A DNA stretch of 64,000 nt from Reticulitermes speratus (taxonomy: Eukaryota; Arthropoda; Insecta; Blattodea; Rhinotermitidae), in assembly GCA_021186555.1 (NCBI GenBank), contig JAJKFL010000010.1, positions 5,485,085 to 5,549,084 on the forward strand. Direction: 5' to 3'. The notes under the pieces are model-generated. The model was given only the letters and a program-made list of their open reading frames with translations, had not been told where the DNA came from and did not search any database. This document shows, piece after piece, positions 34,968 through 45,876 of this stretch; the stretch's first letter is position 1, and every line of letters begins with the position of its first letter. The position numbers and the translations under genes were made by a program.

Positions 34968-34981
34968 TATTGTGGTCAGGT

Positions 34982-35251
34982 GCCGATCGCAGTGGCCGTG
35001 CGGTCTAAGGCGTGGGTCTTCGGCCGCTCGCTTACTAGGATCGTGGGTTCGAATCCCACCGGGGGCATGGATGTCTGTCTGTTGTGAGTGTTGTGTGTTG
35101 TCAGGTAGAGGTCTCTGCGACGAGCTGGTCCCTCGTCCAGAGGAGTCCTACCGAGTGTGGTGTGTCTAAAGTGTGTGATCGTGAAGCCTCGACGAAACGA
35201 GGAGGCCCAGGCCCAGGCCCATATAGGGCTGTCGAGCCATAGGGAAAAAAA
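34982..35251 (+). mobile_element. SINE-A copy with exact 13-bp duplication
   Basis: Complete SINE-A (B box gggttcgaatccc; end gggctgtcgagccat plus A-run) between exact repeats attgtggtcaggt. A small duplication (cccaggcccaggccca) lies in its 3' part. Confidence 0.9.
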
Positions 35252-35317
35252 ATTGTGGTCAGGTATTCCGGGAATTTAATGAAGTTAAAGACGTGGTGGT
35301 TGTATTGCAAGAGAGGA

Positions 35318-36135
35318 ATGACTGACTGACTGACTGACCGACTGACTGACCGACTGACGACGGACTTACTGACTGACTAACTAACTAAATAACTAATTAA
35401 CTAACCTACTTACTGACTTACTGACTGACTGACCGACTGACGACCGACTTACTGACTAAATAACTAATTAACTAACTTACTGACTGACTTACTGACTGAC
35501 TGACCGACTGACGACCGACTTACTGACTAAATAACTAATTAACTAACTTACTGACTGACTTACTGACTGACTTACTGACTGACGACCGACTTACTGACTA
35601 AATAACTAATTAACTAACTTACTGACTGACTTACTGACTGACTTACTGACTGACGACCGACTTACTGACTAAATAACTAATTAACTAACTTACTGACTGA
35701 CTTACTGACTGACTTACTGACTGACGACGACTTACTGACTAAATAACTAATAACTAACTTACTGACTGACTTATGATGACTTACTGACTGACGACCGACT
35801 TACTGACTAATAACTAATAACTAACTTACTGACTGACTTACTGACTGACTTACTGACTGACTTACTGACTGACGACGACTTACTGACTAAATAACTAATT
35901 AACTAACTTACTGACTGACTTACTGACTGACTTACTGACTGACTAACTAACCAACAAACTAACTGACTAATTTACTGACTGACTGACTTACTAACTGACT
36001 AAATAACTGATTAACTTACTGACTGACTAACTAATTAACTACCTTACGGACTAACTAACTGACTAATTAACTAACTGACTGACCGACCGACTGACTGGCT
36101 GACTGAATGGCTAACTAACAAACTAACTAAGTTTA
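35318..36135. repeat. Tetranucleotide array with higher-order period, from a LINE-B tail
   Basis: A long run of GACT, TTAC, CTAA and related 4-mers. In the centre it forms units of about 60-70 bp containing gacgaccgacttactgacta then aataactaattaactaactt, repeated about six times. It lies where the TTAG-type tail of the reverse LINE-B remnant to its right should be, and CTAA is the complement of TTAG. Confidence 0.85.
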
Positions 36136-36164
36136 CGGAGCAGTGTTTTTTGACAAGCAAATCC

Positions 36165-36405
36165 TTCCTCAGTTAGTCAAGCAATTCTTAACACCTTACA
36201 GTACGCGAATATTCTTAACCTCGTTCACAAAAGCCCGCACTTGTCGCCTATCCAGAGGCAGATCAGACCAATCCAGTTCACGCCCCATCCTATTTCTTCA
36301 AGATCCATTTTAATACCATCATTCCTTCACGACTAAGTCTTTCAAGTGGTCTCTTTCCTTCACGATTCCCTACAAAATCCCTGAATGCACCTCAAATCCC
36401 ATTTG
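36165..36405 (-). pseudogene. LINE-B C-terminal remnant, degraded
   Basis: The minus strand matches LINE-B from the end of the coding region (complement of ctcgttcacaaaagcccgc) through the segment coding DLEE and the GRPRR region. Many indels. Its expanded tail occupies the preceding 0.8 kb. Confidence 0.65.
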
Positions 36406-36880
36406 CCCTTGCACCGCACTAAACTCTCCCAAGCACTTAGGACCTACATACATACACACACCACTTCAGAGAAGTCTTGGCTGAGAGCTCTATTCTGAAA
36501 GCAACAGGCTAATCTGCGTATACACATTCTGCATATTACGACGGAAGTGCGTGTATGTGAGTGCTTGAGATGACACGGCGCGTGTCTAAATGAAGTGTAT
36601 CCGCATATGCTTCGTGCTAAATTCAAGCACATTTAGAAACAAAGCGAGGGCTAGATATAGAGAATATTCGAAGCAAATGTCGTTATGTGAATAGCACGGG
36701 GATTGTATGCGGGTTACTTATGACTTTATTAGGAAATGGTTTGCTGTGTGTATAGAGAATAGAATATAGAATTTCAACTTGCCTTAAGAAGGCCAATTTC
36801 TGCACTATATTGTCGTCACTATATCTTGGTGAGAAATTGTTTTATTGATGCCATGAGTAGAATCAATTACAGGCTACGCT
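36406..36880. other. No supported feature
   Basis: Unassigned. Confidence 0.3.
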
Positions 36881-37085
36881 GTGGTCTAGATCGATAATTT
36901 GTAGAGTAGATCGAATCCCGGCAGAGGAAAGAGATGTTTCTTTGCCACGTAACGTCCAGACCGGCCCTGTTGTCCATCTAACCTCCCATTCAGGGGGTAG
37001 GGACGGCTCATTCCAGGAGTTAAAGCGGCCGGCGCGTAAACATGAACACATGTTAAGCATGTATAGTGCTATACGTCCACTGCTA
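36881..37085 (+). mobile_element. SINE-D-like remnant
   Basis: Retains agatcgaatcccggcagagg in the B-box region and ttaaagcggccggcgcgtaa in the 3' body; the rest is heavily mutated. Confidence 0.5.
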
Positions 37086-37340
37086 CACATGCCTTTATGC
37101 TGCACACTGGAGCCAGAACTGCCTCGTATGTCTCACACGTACAGAATTATACTAGAATAGGAAGAAACATTAATCTATGATCATGCTGAACATAAATTGG
37201 TTATGATTTTATGCCTACCCAAATTTAATATATGTACCATTTTCTTGAAAGGTAAAAATAAAAAGGCATATTCACACAGTTTTTGAAGAAAATGTAACGA
37301 AGTGTGTGCTAGAGAGAAAACAAATAGTTTGTTTGAAATA

Positions 37341-37418
37341 CAAGGCATACACAAAAGAATGGTGCGGTTTTAATAGTGTTCACCATTAAAACCGCACCAT
37401 TCGTTTGTGTATGCCCTG
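37341..37418. mobile_element. 78-bp palindromic MITE (copy 4)
   Basis: Exactly 78 bp, left flank TA, starting caaggcatacacaaaagaat. Arms pair almost perfectly (ggtgcggttttaat and complement). Confidence 0.9.
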
Positions 37419-37455
37419 TTTATACGGTGTATAATATGCAATGTACAATATACAT

Positions 37456-37740
37456 AGGTAAAGGTAAAGTTATACCTATAACGGGCCATGAAGGCTCAGA
37501 AGGGGAGTAGAGGTATAGCTCTACTCTTTCTTTAACTCTGGCACTAGATGAGGATCGGTGGTCAACTACACGCCCCAGCAATTTTACCCCCGGGAATGAC
37601 CCGGTACCCATTGTAGAGGAAGCTGGGTAGGTCCCAGGGCCGGTCTAAATGGGTGCTGAAAATCCCGCATCCACTGGGATTCGATCCCTGGACCGTCCAG
37701 CCCGTAGCAAGTCACTTTATCGACTACGCTATCCCTGCCC
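37456..37740 (-). mobile_element. SINE-D copy
   Basis: Reverse copy from ggtaaaggtaaagttatacc to the head complement ccgtccagcccgtagcaagt. The flanks share about 21 bp (aatatgcaatgtacaatata and aatatgcaatataaaatata), probably a diverged target duplication. Confidence 0.85.
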
Positions 37741-37761
37741 AATATGCAATATAAAATATAC

Positions 37762-38425
37762 AATACAAAATGTATAATATATAATTATATATGTATATGA
37801 AGCGTGTAATGTACTTCAGGAAGTAATTTTAATCCAGTACCAAATCGGAACCAAGCCTGGACATATTCGGAAAGAAAAATAAAATATATTATATTCGGGA
37901 AAAAGCAGTATTGTGGAGGTTTGAAAAATAGCAAGGACATGCTTAGACGTAAAAAGTGTTCTGGTTTTGAGAAACGCGATTTGTCGCACCCGACGAATGT
38001 AATTATCTGAAGCGAGCCGAGTGGAGGAGCTGCTTGACAAATTGAATGAAATGTCTTAACGAGATTAGCAACCGACAGTTCTGTTCGACATCTCTAACAT
38101 CCCCCTACCCTTCATTGTTTGTAGATGTAACGATACTACTCCGCCTAACTCAGTTCTTCCTTAAAACTGAAGAATATAGCAGGGTTATAGACTCCGAAAA
38201 ACAAATTTGTAACTCTTTTGAAGACAGAGTGAAAGTTTCAATGGAAGGCTGTTGATAAAGAAAGGTCTGATGTTGTTTCGTTAACAAAGCCGAAACTAGT
38301 AACCTTGAAAACTTGTGTATGTGTTGTGTAAGCTGTGCTTTTTAATGCAAGTGAAAGTACCTGTCTGTGCAATGCTCCCCGATATCCAAAACTGAAGGGT
38401 ATCTTCAGGGAAGGTTTTTATTTTT
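37762..38425. other. No supported feature
   Basis: Unassigned. Confidence 0.3.
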
Positions 38426-38426
38426 T

Positions 38427-38962
38427 ATGTACATCCGAACTCGGTTATAACGTATGAAAGGGACTGAATATTTTGTGTCGTTATAACGAGTGTTGTTATA
38501 ACGGTGTCGTTATAACCGAGTGTTGTTATAACCGAGTGTTGTTATAACGAGATATGGGCCTTGCCATAGCTCAGGCGGTTAGTCGCCGGCCTCCCACCGC
38601 GGAGGCCTGGGCTCGATCCCGGGTCAGTTTATGTGGGATTTGTGGTGGACAAATTGGCACTGGGATAGGCTTTTCCCCGAGTACTTCGGTTTTCCTCTGT
38701 CAATTTCATTCCACCGGTGCTCCGTTACTTGTAAAAATGAAAAAAAAAAAAAAACTGATCGTGTTTCATCTTCATCACAGGGTTGCACAAGAAGCCTTAA
38801 GGCTGCGGTGCGTCCGTAGCTTCAGCTGCGGGACCGTTCACCAGAAAAAAACCGAAGAATATAATGTTATTTTTAACAGTGAGGAATTAATTGGTATCAC
38901 AGAACATCTGACGTTATAGAAGAGACGTCGCTTAAACCGATGTCGTTATAACCGTATTCGAT
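38427..38962. mobile_element. TIR element with repeated gttataac motifs, split by SINE-B
   Basis: The outer ends catccgaactcggttataac and the complement of cgttataaccgtattcgatc are imperfect inverted repeats beside TA. The left half repeats cgttataacgagtgtt several times. Repeated GTTATAAC motifs suggest a pogo/Tc1-like non-autonomous element, but the class is uncertain. A SINE-B occupies its middle. Confidence 0.45.
38557..38848 (+). mobile_element. SINE-B (tRNA-derived)
   Basis: Head ccatagctcaggcggttagt with B box gggctcgatccc, then body gtggacaaattggcactggg, an internal A-run, and a 3' part with gcacaagaagccttaaggct. Two other copies occur, at 39.6-39.9 kb (reverse) and 54.0 kb. Confidence 0.8.
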
Positions 38963-39470
38963 CATATTTTGTATTTCATATTTTTTAAATTATCTATTCT
39001 ATCTAATATAAAACAAAGGAAATTAGAGTTTGTACACTATAGAACAAATGAAGGCAAACATTTTTCTACGAAACTGTAAGATTGAGATCTGAATATATCT
39101 GACACATACATTTATGTATTTAAAATATTTTTACAATTTTATAATTTGAATGACCCTGAAAATGACCACACATTTTCGAAATATATTTTCATAATAACCT
39201 GATAAATTAATATTAATAATAAATTGTTTTAAGGGTGAAAAATATGATTCAGTAGCATTCCTTTTTCTTTTTTTTTTTTTGTGAAGATCCCAAGCCTCGG
39301 CCGTTTATTTTTCTGATAAGTGTCATATTAAGAAGGCAATGAGTGTGGAGCATTAGTGTATAGATACTGACAGGAGAAAACCGACGTACTGGTTACCACT
39401 AGTTGAACAATTTTTACCAACAAATGCACACAGACATATAATGTCAATAGTTTCTTTTATTAATAGCTTT

Positions 39471-39535
39471 CCCCAATACGTATTTCGGCGTGTTTACATC
39501 GCCATCTTCAGGGGGTCGTTGAAGTTTTTTTTAAC
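39471..39535 (-). ncRNA. Hammerhead ribozyme motif (left arm)
   Basis: Minus strand: GACCCC, CTGAAGA, U, stem II GGCG/CGCC, GAAATACGTATT, GGGG. Stem I is CCCC/GGGG and stem III is the palindrome ATACGTAT, so it would work best as a dimer. Confidence 0.75.
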
Positions 39536-39634
39536 ATAGACCAATATTTATAAAATACATCGTAACAGCCATAGTAACATTGTATTATTATTATACATAA
39601 CTATGGCTGTTACGATGTATTTTATAAATATTGT

Positions 39635-39939
39635 GTTGTGGTGAGGGGGCCCCGCAGCTGATGCTACGGACGCACCGCAGCTGATGCTACGGAGCACGCA
39701 GCTTAAGGCTTATTGTGCAACCCCTGTGATGAAGATGAAGATGAGCAGTTTTTTTACCAAGTTTTACAAGTAATGGAGCACCATTGGAATGAAATTGACA
39801 GGGGAAAACCGACAACTCGGAGAAAAATCTGTCCCAGTGCCACTTTGTCCACCACAAATCTCACATGGACTTGACCTGGGATCGAACCCGGGCCTCCGTG
39901 GTGAGAAGCCGGCGACTAACCGCCTGAGCCTTATTTTTT
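39635..39939 (-). mobile_element. SINE-B inserted in the palindromic element
   Basis: Reverse copy with the head complement gggatcgaacccgggcctcc. Flanked by tttataaatatt on both sides. It carries a small internal duplication (gcagctgatgctacgga twice). Confidence 0.85.
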
Positions 39940-39974
39940 TTTTATAAATATTGGTCTATGTCAAAAAACTTCAA

Positions 39975-40021
39975 CGATCCCTGAAGATGGCGATGTAAGC
40001 ACGCCGAAATACGTATTGGGG
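39975..40021 (+). ncRNA. Hammerhead ribozyme motif (right arm)
   Basis: CTGAAGA, U, GGCG/CGCC, GAAATACGTATT and GGGG are present. The stem I partner reads GATCC instead of GACCCC, so pairing is weaker than in the left arm. Confidence 0.65.
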
Positions 40022-40124
40022 CAAGCTATTAATAAAATAAACTATTGACATTATATGTCTGTGTGCATATGTTGGTATAAACTGTTCAATAAAGCAAAAA
40101 TGCACGGTGAATTCAACGTAAAAT

Positions 40125-40780
40125 TGGTTATCACTAGGTCTGTCTAGTGTTGAAGTATGCGGTTCATACATCTGCTGTTCTTCGCACGGGATAAGTCGAA
40201 GACTAATTAATGGAATTTGCGCTAGAGTGAAGGTTTATATGGTGCTGCCATCTACATTTCTCTCCTCTCTAATCAAAGACATTCATGACTGATGGGTTTC
40301 GTCACTGACAGGCACGCGATCGGTGGGCGCCATTGTCAGTTGTATTAGCATGAGCTTTGTGTAACACTAATCTCACACAAGGCATTGTTTACGGTGTTCT
40401 CTGCTACGTTGGAACATGTCTGGAATAGACAAATACAAATGGGATCGCGTATCAGAGTGTATTTTGTAATAGTCTACTACATGAGGTTTTAAGGTGAGTT
40501 GTAATTCAGGGATGGACAATGTGCCAACAGCTTTATGAATCTAAAGATTCAAGGCTTGCAGGATGTGACGTCGTGTGGACAATATCGAAAATAGCTGGGC
40601 TGAGTTCTCACGTTCAAGTGAAATTAATTATTTTTCCTAAGGAGATTCACTACAAAGTACTCGTTTGTTGGTATATTTTAAGATTGAGATATATTCTTAT
40701 GTAATGGAAAGGATGCACTTTTTTGCCTCTACAACGATTTCAACTTTTTTTTTTCAGTCAATACACAGAACGGTTAAAAC
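40125..40780. other. No supported feature
   Basis: Unassigned. Confidence 0.3.
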
Positions 40781-40784
40781 GGTT

Positions 40785-40972
40785 AAAATGTAGGATATCT
40801 CAACTGTTTTTTGGGTCCACTGAAAATTGATATTAAAAAAATTAAGTTACATATAGATGAAAACATATAAAATTTTGATTTGTATACTCGTAATTATAAA
40901 AGAAACTTAATTTTTTAAGATTAATTTTCAATGGACCCAGAAAACAACTTAGATATCTACATTTTAACTTCT
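40785..40972. repeat. Fold-back inverted repeat (about 70-bp arms)
   Basis: Left arm aaaatgtaggatatctcaac onward and right arm ending gatatctacatttta are imperfect reverse complements through the gggtccactgaaaatt region, around an AT-rich loop of about 50 bp. It lies 60 bp upstream of a hammerhead motif, so it may be the palindromic body of the same element. Confidence 0.75.
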
Positions 40973-41028
40973 GTACTTTAAAAATGTACCATTATTGTTG
41001 ATTTGTAATTTGTGTAATTCACAATAAA

Positions 41029-41165
41029 AGTCCCTGATGATGATCCCAAAATAGGGTTTCGAAACATGTCGGACTAGTTTTAAGGTAATTTGTATTGTAT
41101 AATAAAGAATAATACGTGTGCATTAGTTGGTTAAAGAGATGTGTGATAGACTAACAATGCACGGT
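41029..41165 (+). ncRNA. Hammerhead ribozyme motif and 3' hairpin
   Basis: AGTCC, CTGATGA, U, stem II GATCCC/GGGTTTC, GAAACATGTC, GGACT. Stem I is five perfect pairs (AGTCC/GGACT) and stem III is the palindrome ACATGT. Predicted cleavage follows the C at 41,070. Downstream a hairpin from gtgcattagttgg to aatgcacggt gives the family's usual 3' end. Confidence 0.85.
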
Positions 41166-41584
41166 ATGAATAATATAATGGTATTATTCTGTTTCTCTTT
41201 TACTCTTTTTCGGCCGTTTTATCTAATGTCTCCTGTCAGCGACACGTGACATATCATTTCAGGATCGTGAATTCTCTTTTATCGCTTTCTCTCACCATGT
41301 CTGTTTTCTACATACATACGGGCTGTATCAGTTCCTGACTGTTCCCTACCCGTGTTACGTCTATTGTTTCAAGTTTTCTTCCACTATATTACTTTCCTTT
41401 ACAGATAAACAATGACAGATTGTTAGTTTTCTGTCATTTTCACTACGCAAATCTTAAAGGAATTAAGTATTGAGCAGTGTGCCATAATTTTTATCACATT
41501 TATTTGATCTAATAGGATGCTTTACTCCAAAAAGCCATGGACTGACATTTATCAATTGATGTTACAAAATTACAGATTTCAATA

Positions 41585-41820
41585 TTTATTACATCAACCA
41601 ACTAATACACTGAATAAAATACATTCGTGAGCCATTATAAAAACCTACAAAACCTAAATTGGGTACGTTGGATCCCCAGTCCCTTGTACTGAATGGCCCC
41701 CTGATGATGGCACTTCGGTCCTAAATATGTAAAGGTTTTTTTTATAATAGCTTATGAACGTATTTTGTTCGGTGCGTAAGTTGATTGATGTAATGATAGT
41801 AAGAATTTGCACGGTATGAA
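41585..41820 (+). mobile_element. Hammerhead-type palindromic element, decayed
   Basis: Left caaccaactaatacactgaa and right gtgcgtaagttgattgatg are inverted, and the right end finishes at tttgcacggtatg. The right arm has ccctgatgatggcac, but the essential GAAA reads TAAA, so the ribozyme is dead. The 60-bp satellite starts about 80 bp downstream. Confidence 0.6.
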
Positions 41821-41897
41821 TAGATTTTCATGAAATTTCGTATTGGGGACTTATATAAAAATCTGTCGGGGAAATCGAAATTTGGTTGAAATAGGGG

Positions 41898-43820
41898 AAA
41901 CAATATGAGGCACTTCACATGAAGTCCTAAGTACGTTTAATTGTTGAGGGCGACATTAAACAATATGAGGCACTTCACATGAAGTCCTAAGTACGTTTAA
42001 TTGTTGAGGGCGACATTAAACAATATCAGGTACTTCACATGAAGGCCTAAGTACGTTTAATTGTTGAGGGCGACATTAAACAATATGAGGCACTTCACAT
42101 AAAGACCTAAGTACGTTTAATTGTTGAGGGCGACATTAAACAATATGAGGCACTTCACATAAAGACCTAAGTACGTTTAATTGTTGAGGGCGACATTAAA
42201 CAATATGAGGCACTTCACATAAAGACCTAAGTACGTTTAATTGTTGAGGGCGACATTAAACAATATCAGGTACTTCACATGAAGGCCTAAGTACGTTTAA
42301 TTGTTGAGGGCGACATTAAACAATATGAGGCACTTCACATAAAGACCTAAGTAAGTTTAATTGTTGAGGGCGACATTAAACAATATCAGGCACTTCACAT
42401 AAAGACCTAAGTACGTTTAATTGTTGAGGGCGACATTAAACAATATGAGGCACTTCACATAAAGACCTAAGTACGTTTAATTGTTGAGGGCGACATTAAA
42501 CAATATGAGGCACTTCACATAAAGACCTAAGTACGTTTAATTGTTGAGGGCGACATTAAACAATATCAGGTACTTCACATGAAGGCCTAAGTACGTTTAA
42601 TTGTTGAGGGCGACATTAAACAATATGAGGCACTTCACATAAAGACCTAAGTACGTTTAATTGTTGAGGGCGACATTAAACAATATGAGGCACTTCACAT
42701 AAAGACCTAAGTACGTTTAATTGTTGAGGGCGACATTAAACAATATGAGGCACTTCACATAAAGACCTAAGTACGTTTAATTGTTGAGGGCGACATTAAA
42801 CAATATGAGGCACTTCACATAAAGACCTAAGTACGTTTAATTGTTGAGGGCGACATTAAACAATATCAGGCACTTCACATAAAGACCTAAGTACGTTTAA
42901 TTGTTGAGGGCGACATTAAACAATATGAGGCACTTCACATAAAGACCTAAGTACGTTTAATTGTTGAGGGCGACATTAAACAATATGAGGCACTTCACAT
43001 AAAGACCTAAGTACGTTTAATTGTTGAGGGCGACATTAAACAATATCAGGCACTTCACATGAAGACCTAAGTACGTTTAATTGTTGAGGGCGACATTAAA
43101 CAATATGAGGCACTTCACATGAAGACCTAAGTACGTTTAATTGTTGAGGGCGACATTAAACAATATCAGGCACTTCACATAAAGACCTAAGTACGTTTAA
43201 TTGTTGAGGGCGACATTAAACAATATGAGGCACTTCACATAAAGACCTAAGTACGTTTAATTGTTGAGGGCGACATTAAACAATATGAGGCACTTCACAT
43301 AAAGACCTAAGTACGTTTAATTGTTGAGGGCGACATTAAACAATATGAGGCACTTCACATAAAGACCTAAGTACGTTTAATTGTTGAGGGCGACATTAAA
43401 CAATATCAGGCACTTCACATGAAGACCTAAGTACGTTTAATTGTTGAGGGCGACATTAAACAATATCAGGCACTTCACATAAAGACCTAAGTACGTTTAA
43501 TTGTTGAGGGCGACATTAAACAATATGAGGCACTTCACATAAAGACCTAAGTACGTTTAATTGTTGAGGGCGACATTAAACAATATGAGGCACTTCACAT
43601 AAAGACCTAAGTACGTTTAATTGTTGAGGGCGACATTAAACAATATGAGGCACTTCACATAAAGACCTAAGTACGTTTAATTGTTGAGGGCGACATTAAA
43701 CAATATGAGGCACTTCACATAAAGACCTAAGTACGTTTAATTGTTGAGGGCGACATTAAACAATATGAGGCACTTCATATGAAGAGCTAAGTACCTTTAA
43801 TTGTTGAGGGCGACATTAAA
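41898..43820. repeat. 60-bp satellite, 32 units
   Basis: Units of exactly 60 bp, caatatgaggcacttcacat, aaagacctaagtacgtttaa, ttgttgagggcgacattaaa, with no length change across the array. Variant positions are g/c in caatatSagg, gaag or aaag, and a caggtacttcacatgaaggc variant recurring every four or five units. The reverse of one part (gtacttaggtcttcatg) matches the 113-bp unit near 20 kb, and the left flank (gacagatttttatataagtc in reverse) matches it too. Confidence 0.95.
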
Positions 43821-45034
43821 CCGTCATAAAAGCACTGTCTTCGTGTGAAGTGTTATCAGACTCTTAGAATAGCCAATGAGGTATAAATGTTACGGGAACG
43901 CTACACAATGTTACTTTATGCGTACACTGCCTAACTTGTTTAAGTCAGTTACTCTTATTTAGCGTGTGACGTCAGGAAATATACCTTTGTCCCGTTCTTT
44001 CAGGCTATACCACTTCTTTCCCTTCATACCAGTAGTTTATTTTATTCGTTTTATGTGATTTTTTCTATTTCTCTTTTCTTTATTTTTTCCTCCTGTATTT
44101 ATTTCCGTCTCTCTATCTTTATCCTTTCTTTTACCAAACTTCTTACGCAAAAGAAAGTGTCTCGCCAGGATTAACCAATATATCGCGTCGCCTGTAGATA
44201 CTAAGCTTTGGTAAAACAATCTTCCCAGCTCAGGGCTGATAAATATTTTCTCCAGTTGCCTTCGCGGTGTAAAGAAAACGTAATTACTTCTGTCTGTCCT
44301 TCCGTAGCTACAACTGTTACAACAGGTAGAAGAAAAGAACTCTGCAAGTGTTGGAAATAGTGTGACAGCCGCATGTTCTTACCTTGCGATGCGCTGTAAG
44401 GAAAGTAGCTTCAAACCACAGAGTAAAGAAGGCTGTGAAATTTTTATTTAAATCTTAAATTTAAAAAGGATGACAATGCAGTTATTCTGTTTGAAAGTAT
44501 CAAGCGAACTTCACTGATGCATGTTTCATTCAAGCGGTATTGTCCATTCGTCCAGCCACACTGGAGCAGTAGCGGTTACATTACCATCAATTATCGCTTC
44601 TCACCTCAACATTCACGGTTTGAACCTGCGACAGGGTGCGGGGGGGGGGGGAGGGGGTAGCAGCAAATTGCTCTCTCATAGCTCATGTAGTGTCCATTTC
44701 CCAGTACAAACCAAAGTACAATGGATCAGGTTGCACTAACAAGCTATGCCTCGCGATTAAGTGTGTTTATCCCCTACTTACACTTCCCGTCTGCATACAG
44801 GAAGTTCTTTTCCAGGTGTAAAGCAGCCGGGGCGTGAATCTGACCACTCACTTCAACACTGCGAGTTTAAGAATGAGTGTAGATACGTATTTAGTCTTTT
44901 AGATGTCTTCGTAGTCGTCTGTTTAACTCTTTATCATTTCGTCTACTCTCCTATCTTGGCTCTGTTATGTCAAATTTAACGGCTAACAAGAATAAGATAA
45001 ACTTTACTTTAGTAAGCCACTAGTAAACCAATAG
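43821..45034. other. Mostly unassigned; G-run and SINE-D scrap
   Basis: A 13-base G-run (with one A) lies near 44,640. At about 44,800-44,885 a SINE-D 3' fragment is visible (taaagcagccggggcgtgaa, then aagaatgagtgtagata). Nothing else recognised. Confidence 0.35.
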
Positions 45035-45079
45035 TGAACAACAGATACGTTACTTGTACCGTAAATTTTTAATTATATA

Positions 45080-45656
45080 CAGGACATACACAAAAGAATG
45101 GTGCGGTTTCAAAAGTGAATGAAAAATTTATTTCTCACCTTACACGGGCATAAAATACACCGTCAGCGGCGGCAACTGTCCAAGTTTCTCGATTGGTAAT
45201 TACAATCCTTCAATGTGTGCACCCTGGGTCACACGACACACATCCACACGGTAATCAAACTCATCCCAACTCATCAATGTTTTCATCAGACACACGAGGT
45301 CGACCAGGACTCTTGCCTTTACACAAGCATCCAGTTTCTACAAACTGTCGATACCACCTGCTTATGTTATTCTTGTATGGTGCGTCTTTTTTAAACCGTG
45401 CACGAAACTCACGCTGCACTGTAATCACAGATCTGGACACCTCAAAACAGAGCACACAGAAAGCCTTCTCCTGCTGCAACGCCATCTTTGAAACTGGCCC
45501 CGCGGCCAAGCAGTAAGCATGAGAAGCGAACTGCTGGTAGCGCATGAGAAACTTGGACAGTTGCCGCCGCTGACGGTGTATGTTGTGCCCGTGTAATGTG
45601 AGACATAAATTTTTTATTCACTTTTGAAACCGCACCATTCTTTTGTGTATGCCCTG
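45080..45656 (-). mobile_element. 577-bp Tc1/mariner derivative, likely parent of the 78-bp MITEs
   Basis: TA on both sides and inverted ends of about 112 bp, starting caggRcatacacaaaagaat, ggtgcggtttcaaaagtgaa and running to ggcaactgtccaagtttctc. The outer 37 bp are those of the four 78-bp MITEs. Between the ends lies a transposase N-terminus fragment only. Confidence 0.9.
45261..45545 (-). pseudogene. Transposase N-terminal fragment (Tc1/mariner superfamily)
   Basis: Translates MALQQEKAFCVLCFEVSRSV, then ITVQREFRARFKKDAPYKNN, RWYRQFVETGCLCKGKSPGR and PRVSDENI. This is a helix-turn-helix DNA-binding region seen at the N-terminus of many insect Tc1/mariner-like transposases. The catalytic domain is deleted. 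The neighbouring element near 46.9 kb carries a related fragment (KAFCFLQFAKTQSIVTVQ). Confidence 0.75.
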
Positions 45657-45722
45657 TATATCTTATGCAGACAAATGTACACAGTTTTATGTTATTTAAC
45701 ACAATTTGTATTATTAAATGCT

Positions 45723-45765
45723 GCCCAACATGTTTCTAGCCTATATAAGGCTCATCTTCAGGGGC
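45723..45765 (-). ncRNA. Hammerhead-like motif (left arm)
   Basis: Reverse twin of the motif in the right arm: GCCC, CTGAAGA, U, AGCC/GGCT, GAAACATGTT, GGGC. The base pair next to GAAA is replaced by A, which may reduce activity. Confidence 0.6.
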
Positions 45766-45833
45766 TCTTTTGTTGAAATTACAACAGCTATATTATATAT
45801 CAATAATATAGCTGTTGTAATTTCAACGAAAGA

Positions 45834-45876
45834 GCCCCTGAAGATGAGCCTTATATAGGCTAGAAACATGTTGGGC
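45834..45876 (+). ncRNA. Hammerhead-like motif (right arm)
   Basis: Stem I GCCC/GGGC is perfect, stem III is the palindrome ACATGT and cleavage is predicted after U at 45,872. Stem II is AGCC/GGCT with an unpaired A before GAAA. Confidence 0.6.

Larger units (their letters stand above)
39403..40124 (+). mobile_element. Hammerhead-type palindromic element with nested SINE-B
   Basis: Inverted arms of about 200 bp run from accaacaaatgcacacagac inward to a centre at aataataata, then back. Each arm holds one hammerhead motif pointing outward. The right end adds the hairpin closing at aaaaatgcacggtgaa. Flanking repeats tggttaccactag and tggttatcactag (one mismatch) are the target duplication. A reverse SINE-B sits in the right arm. 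Confidence 0.85.
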
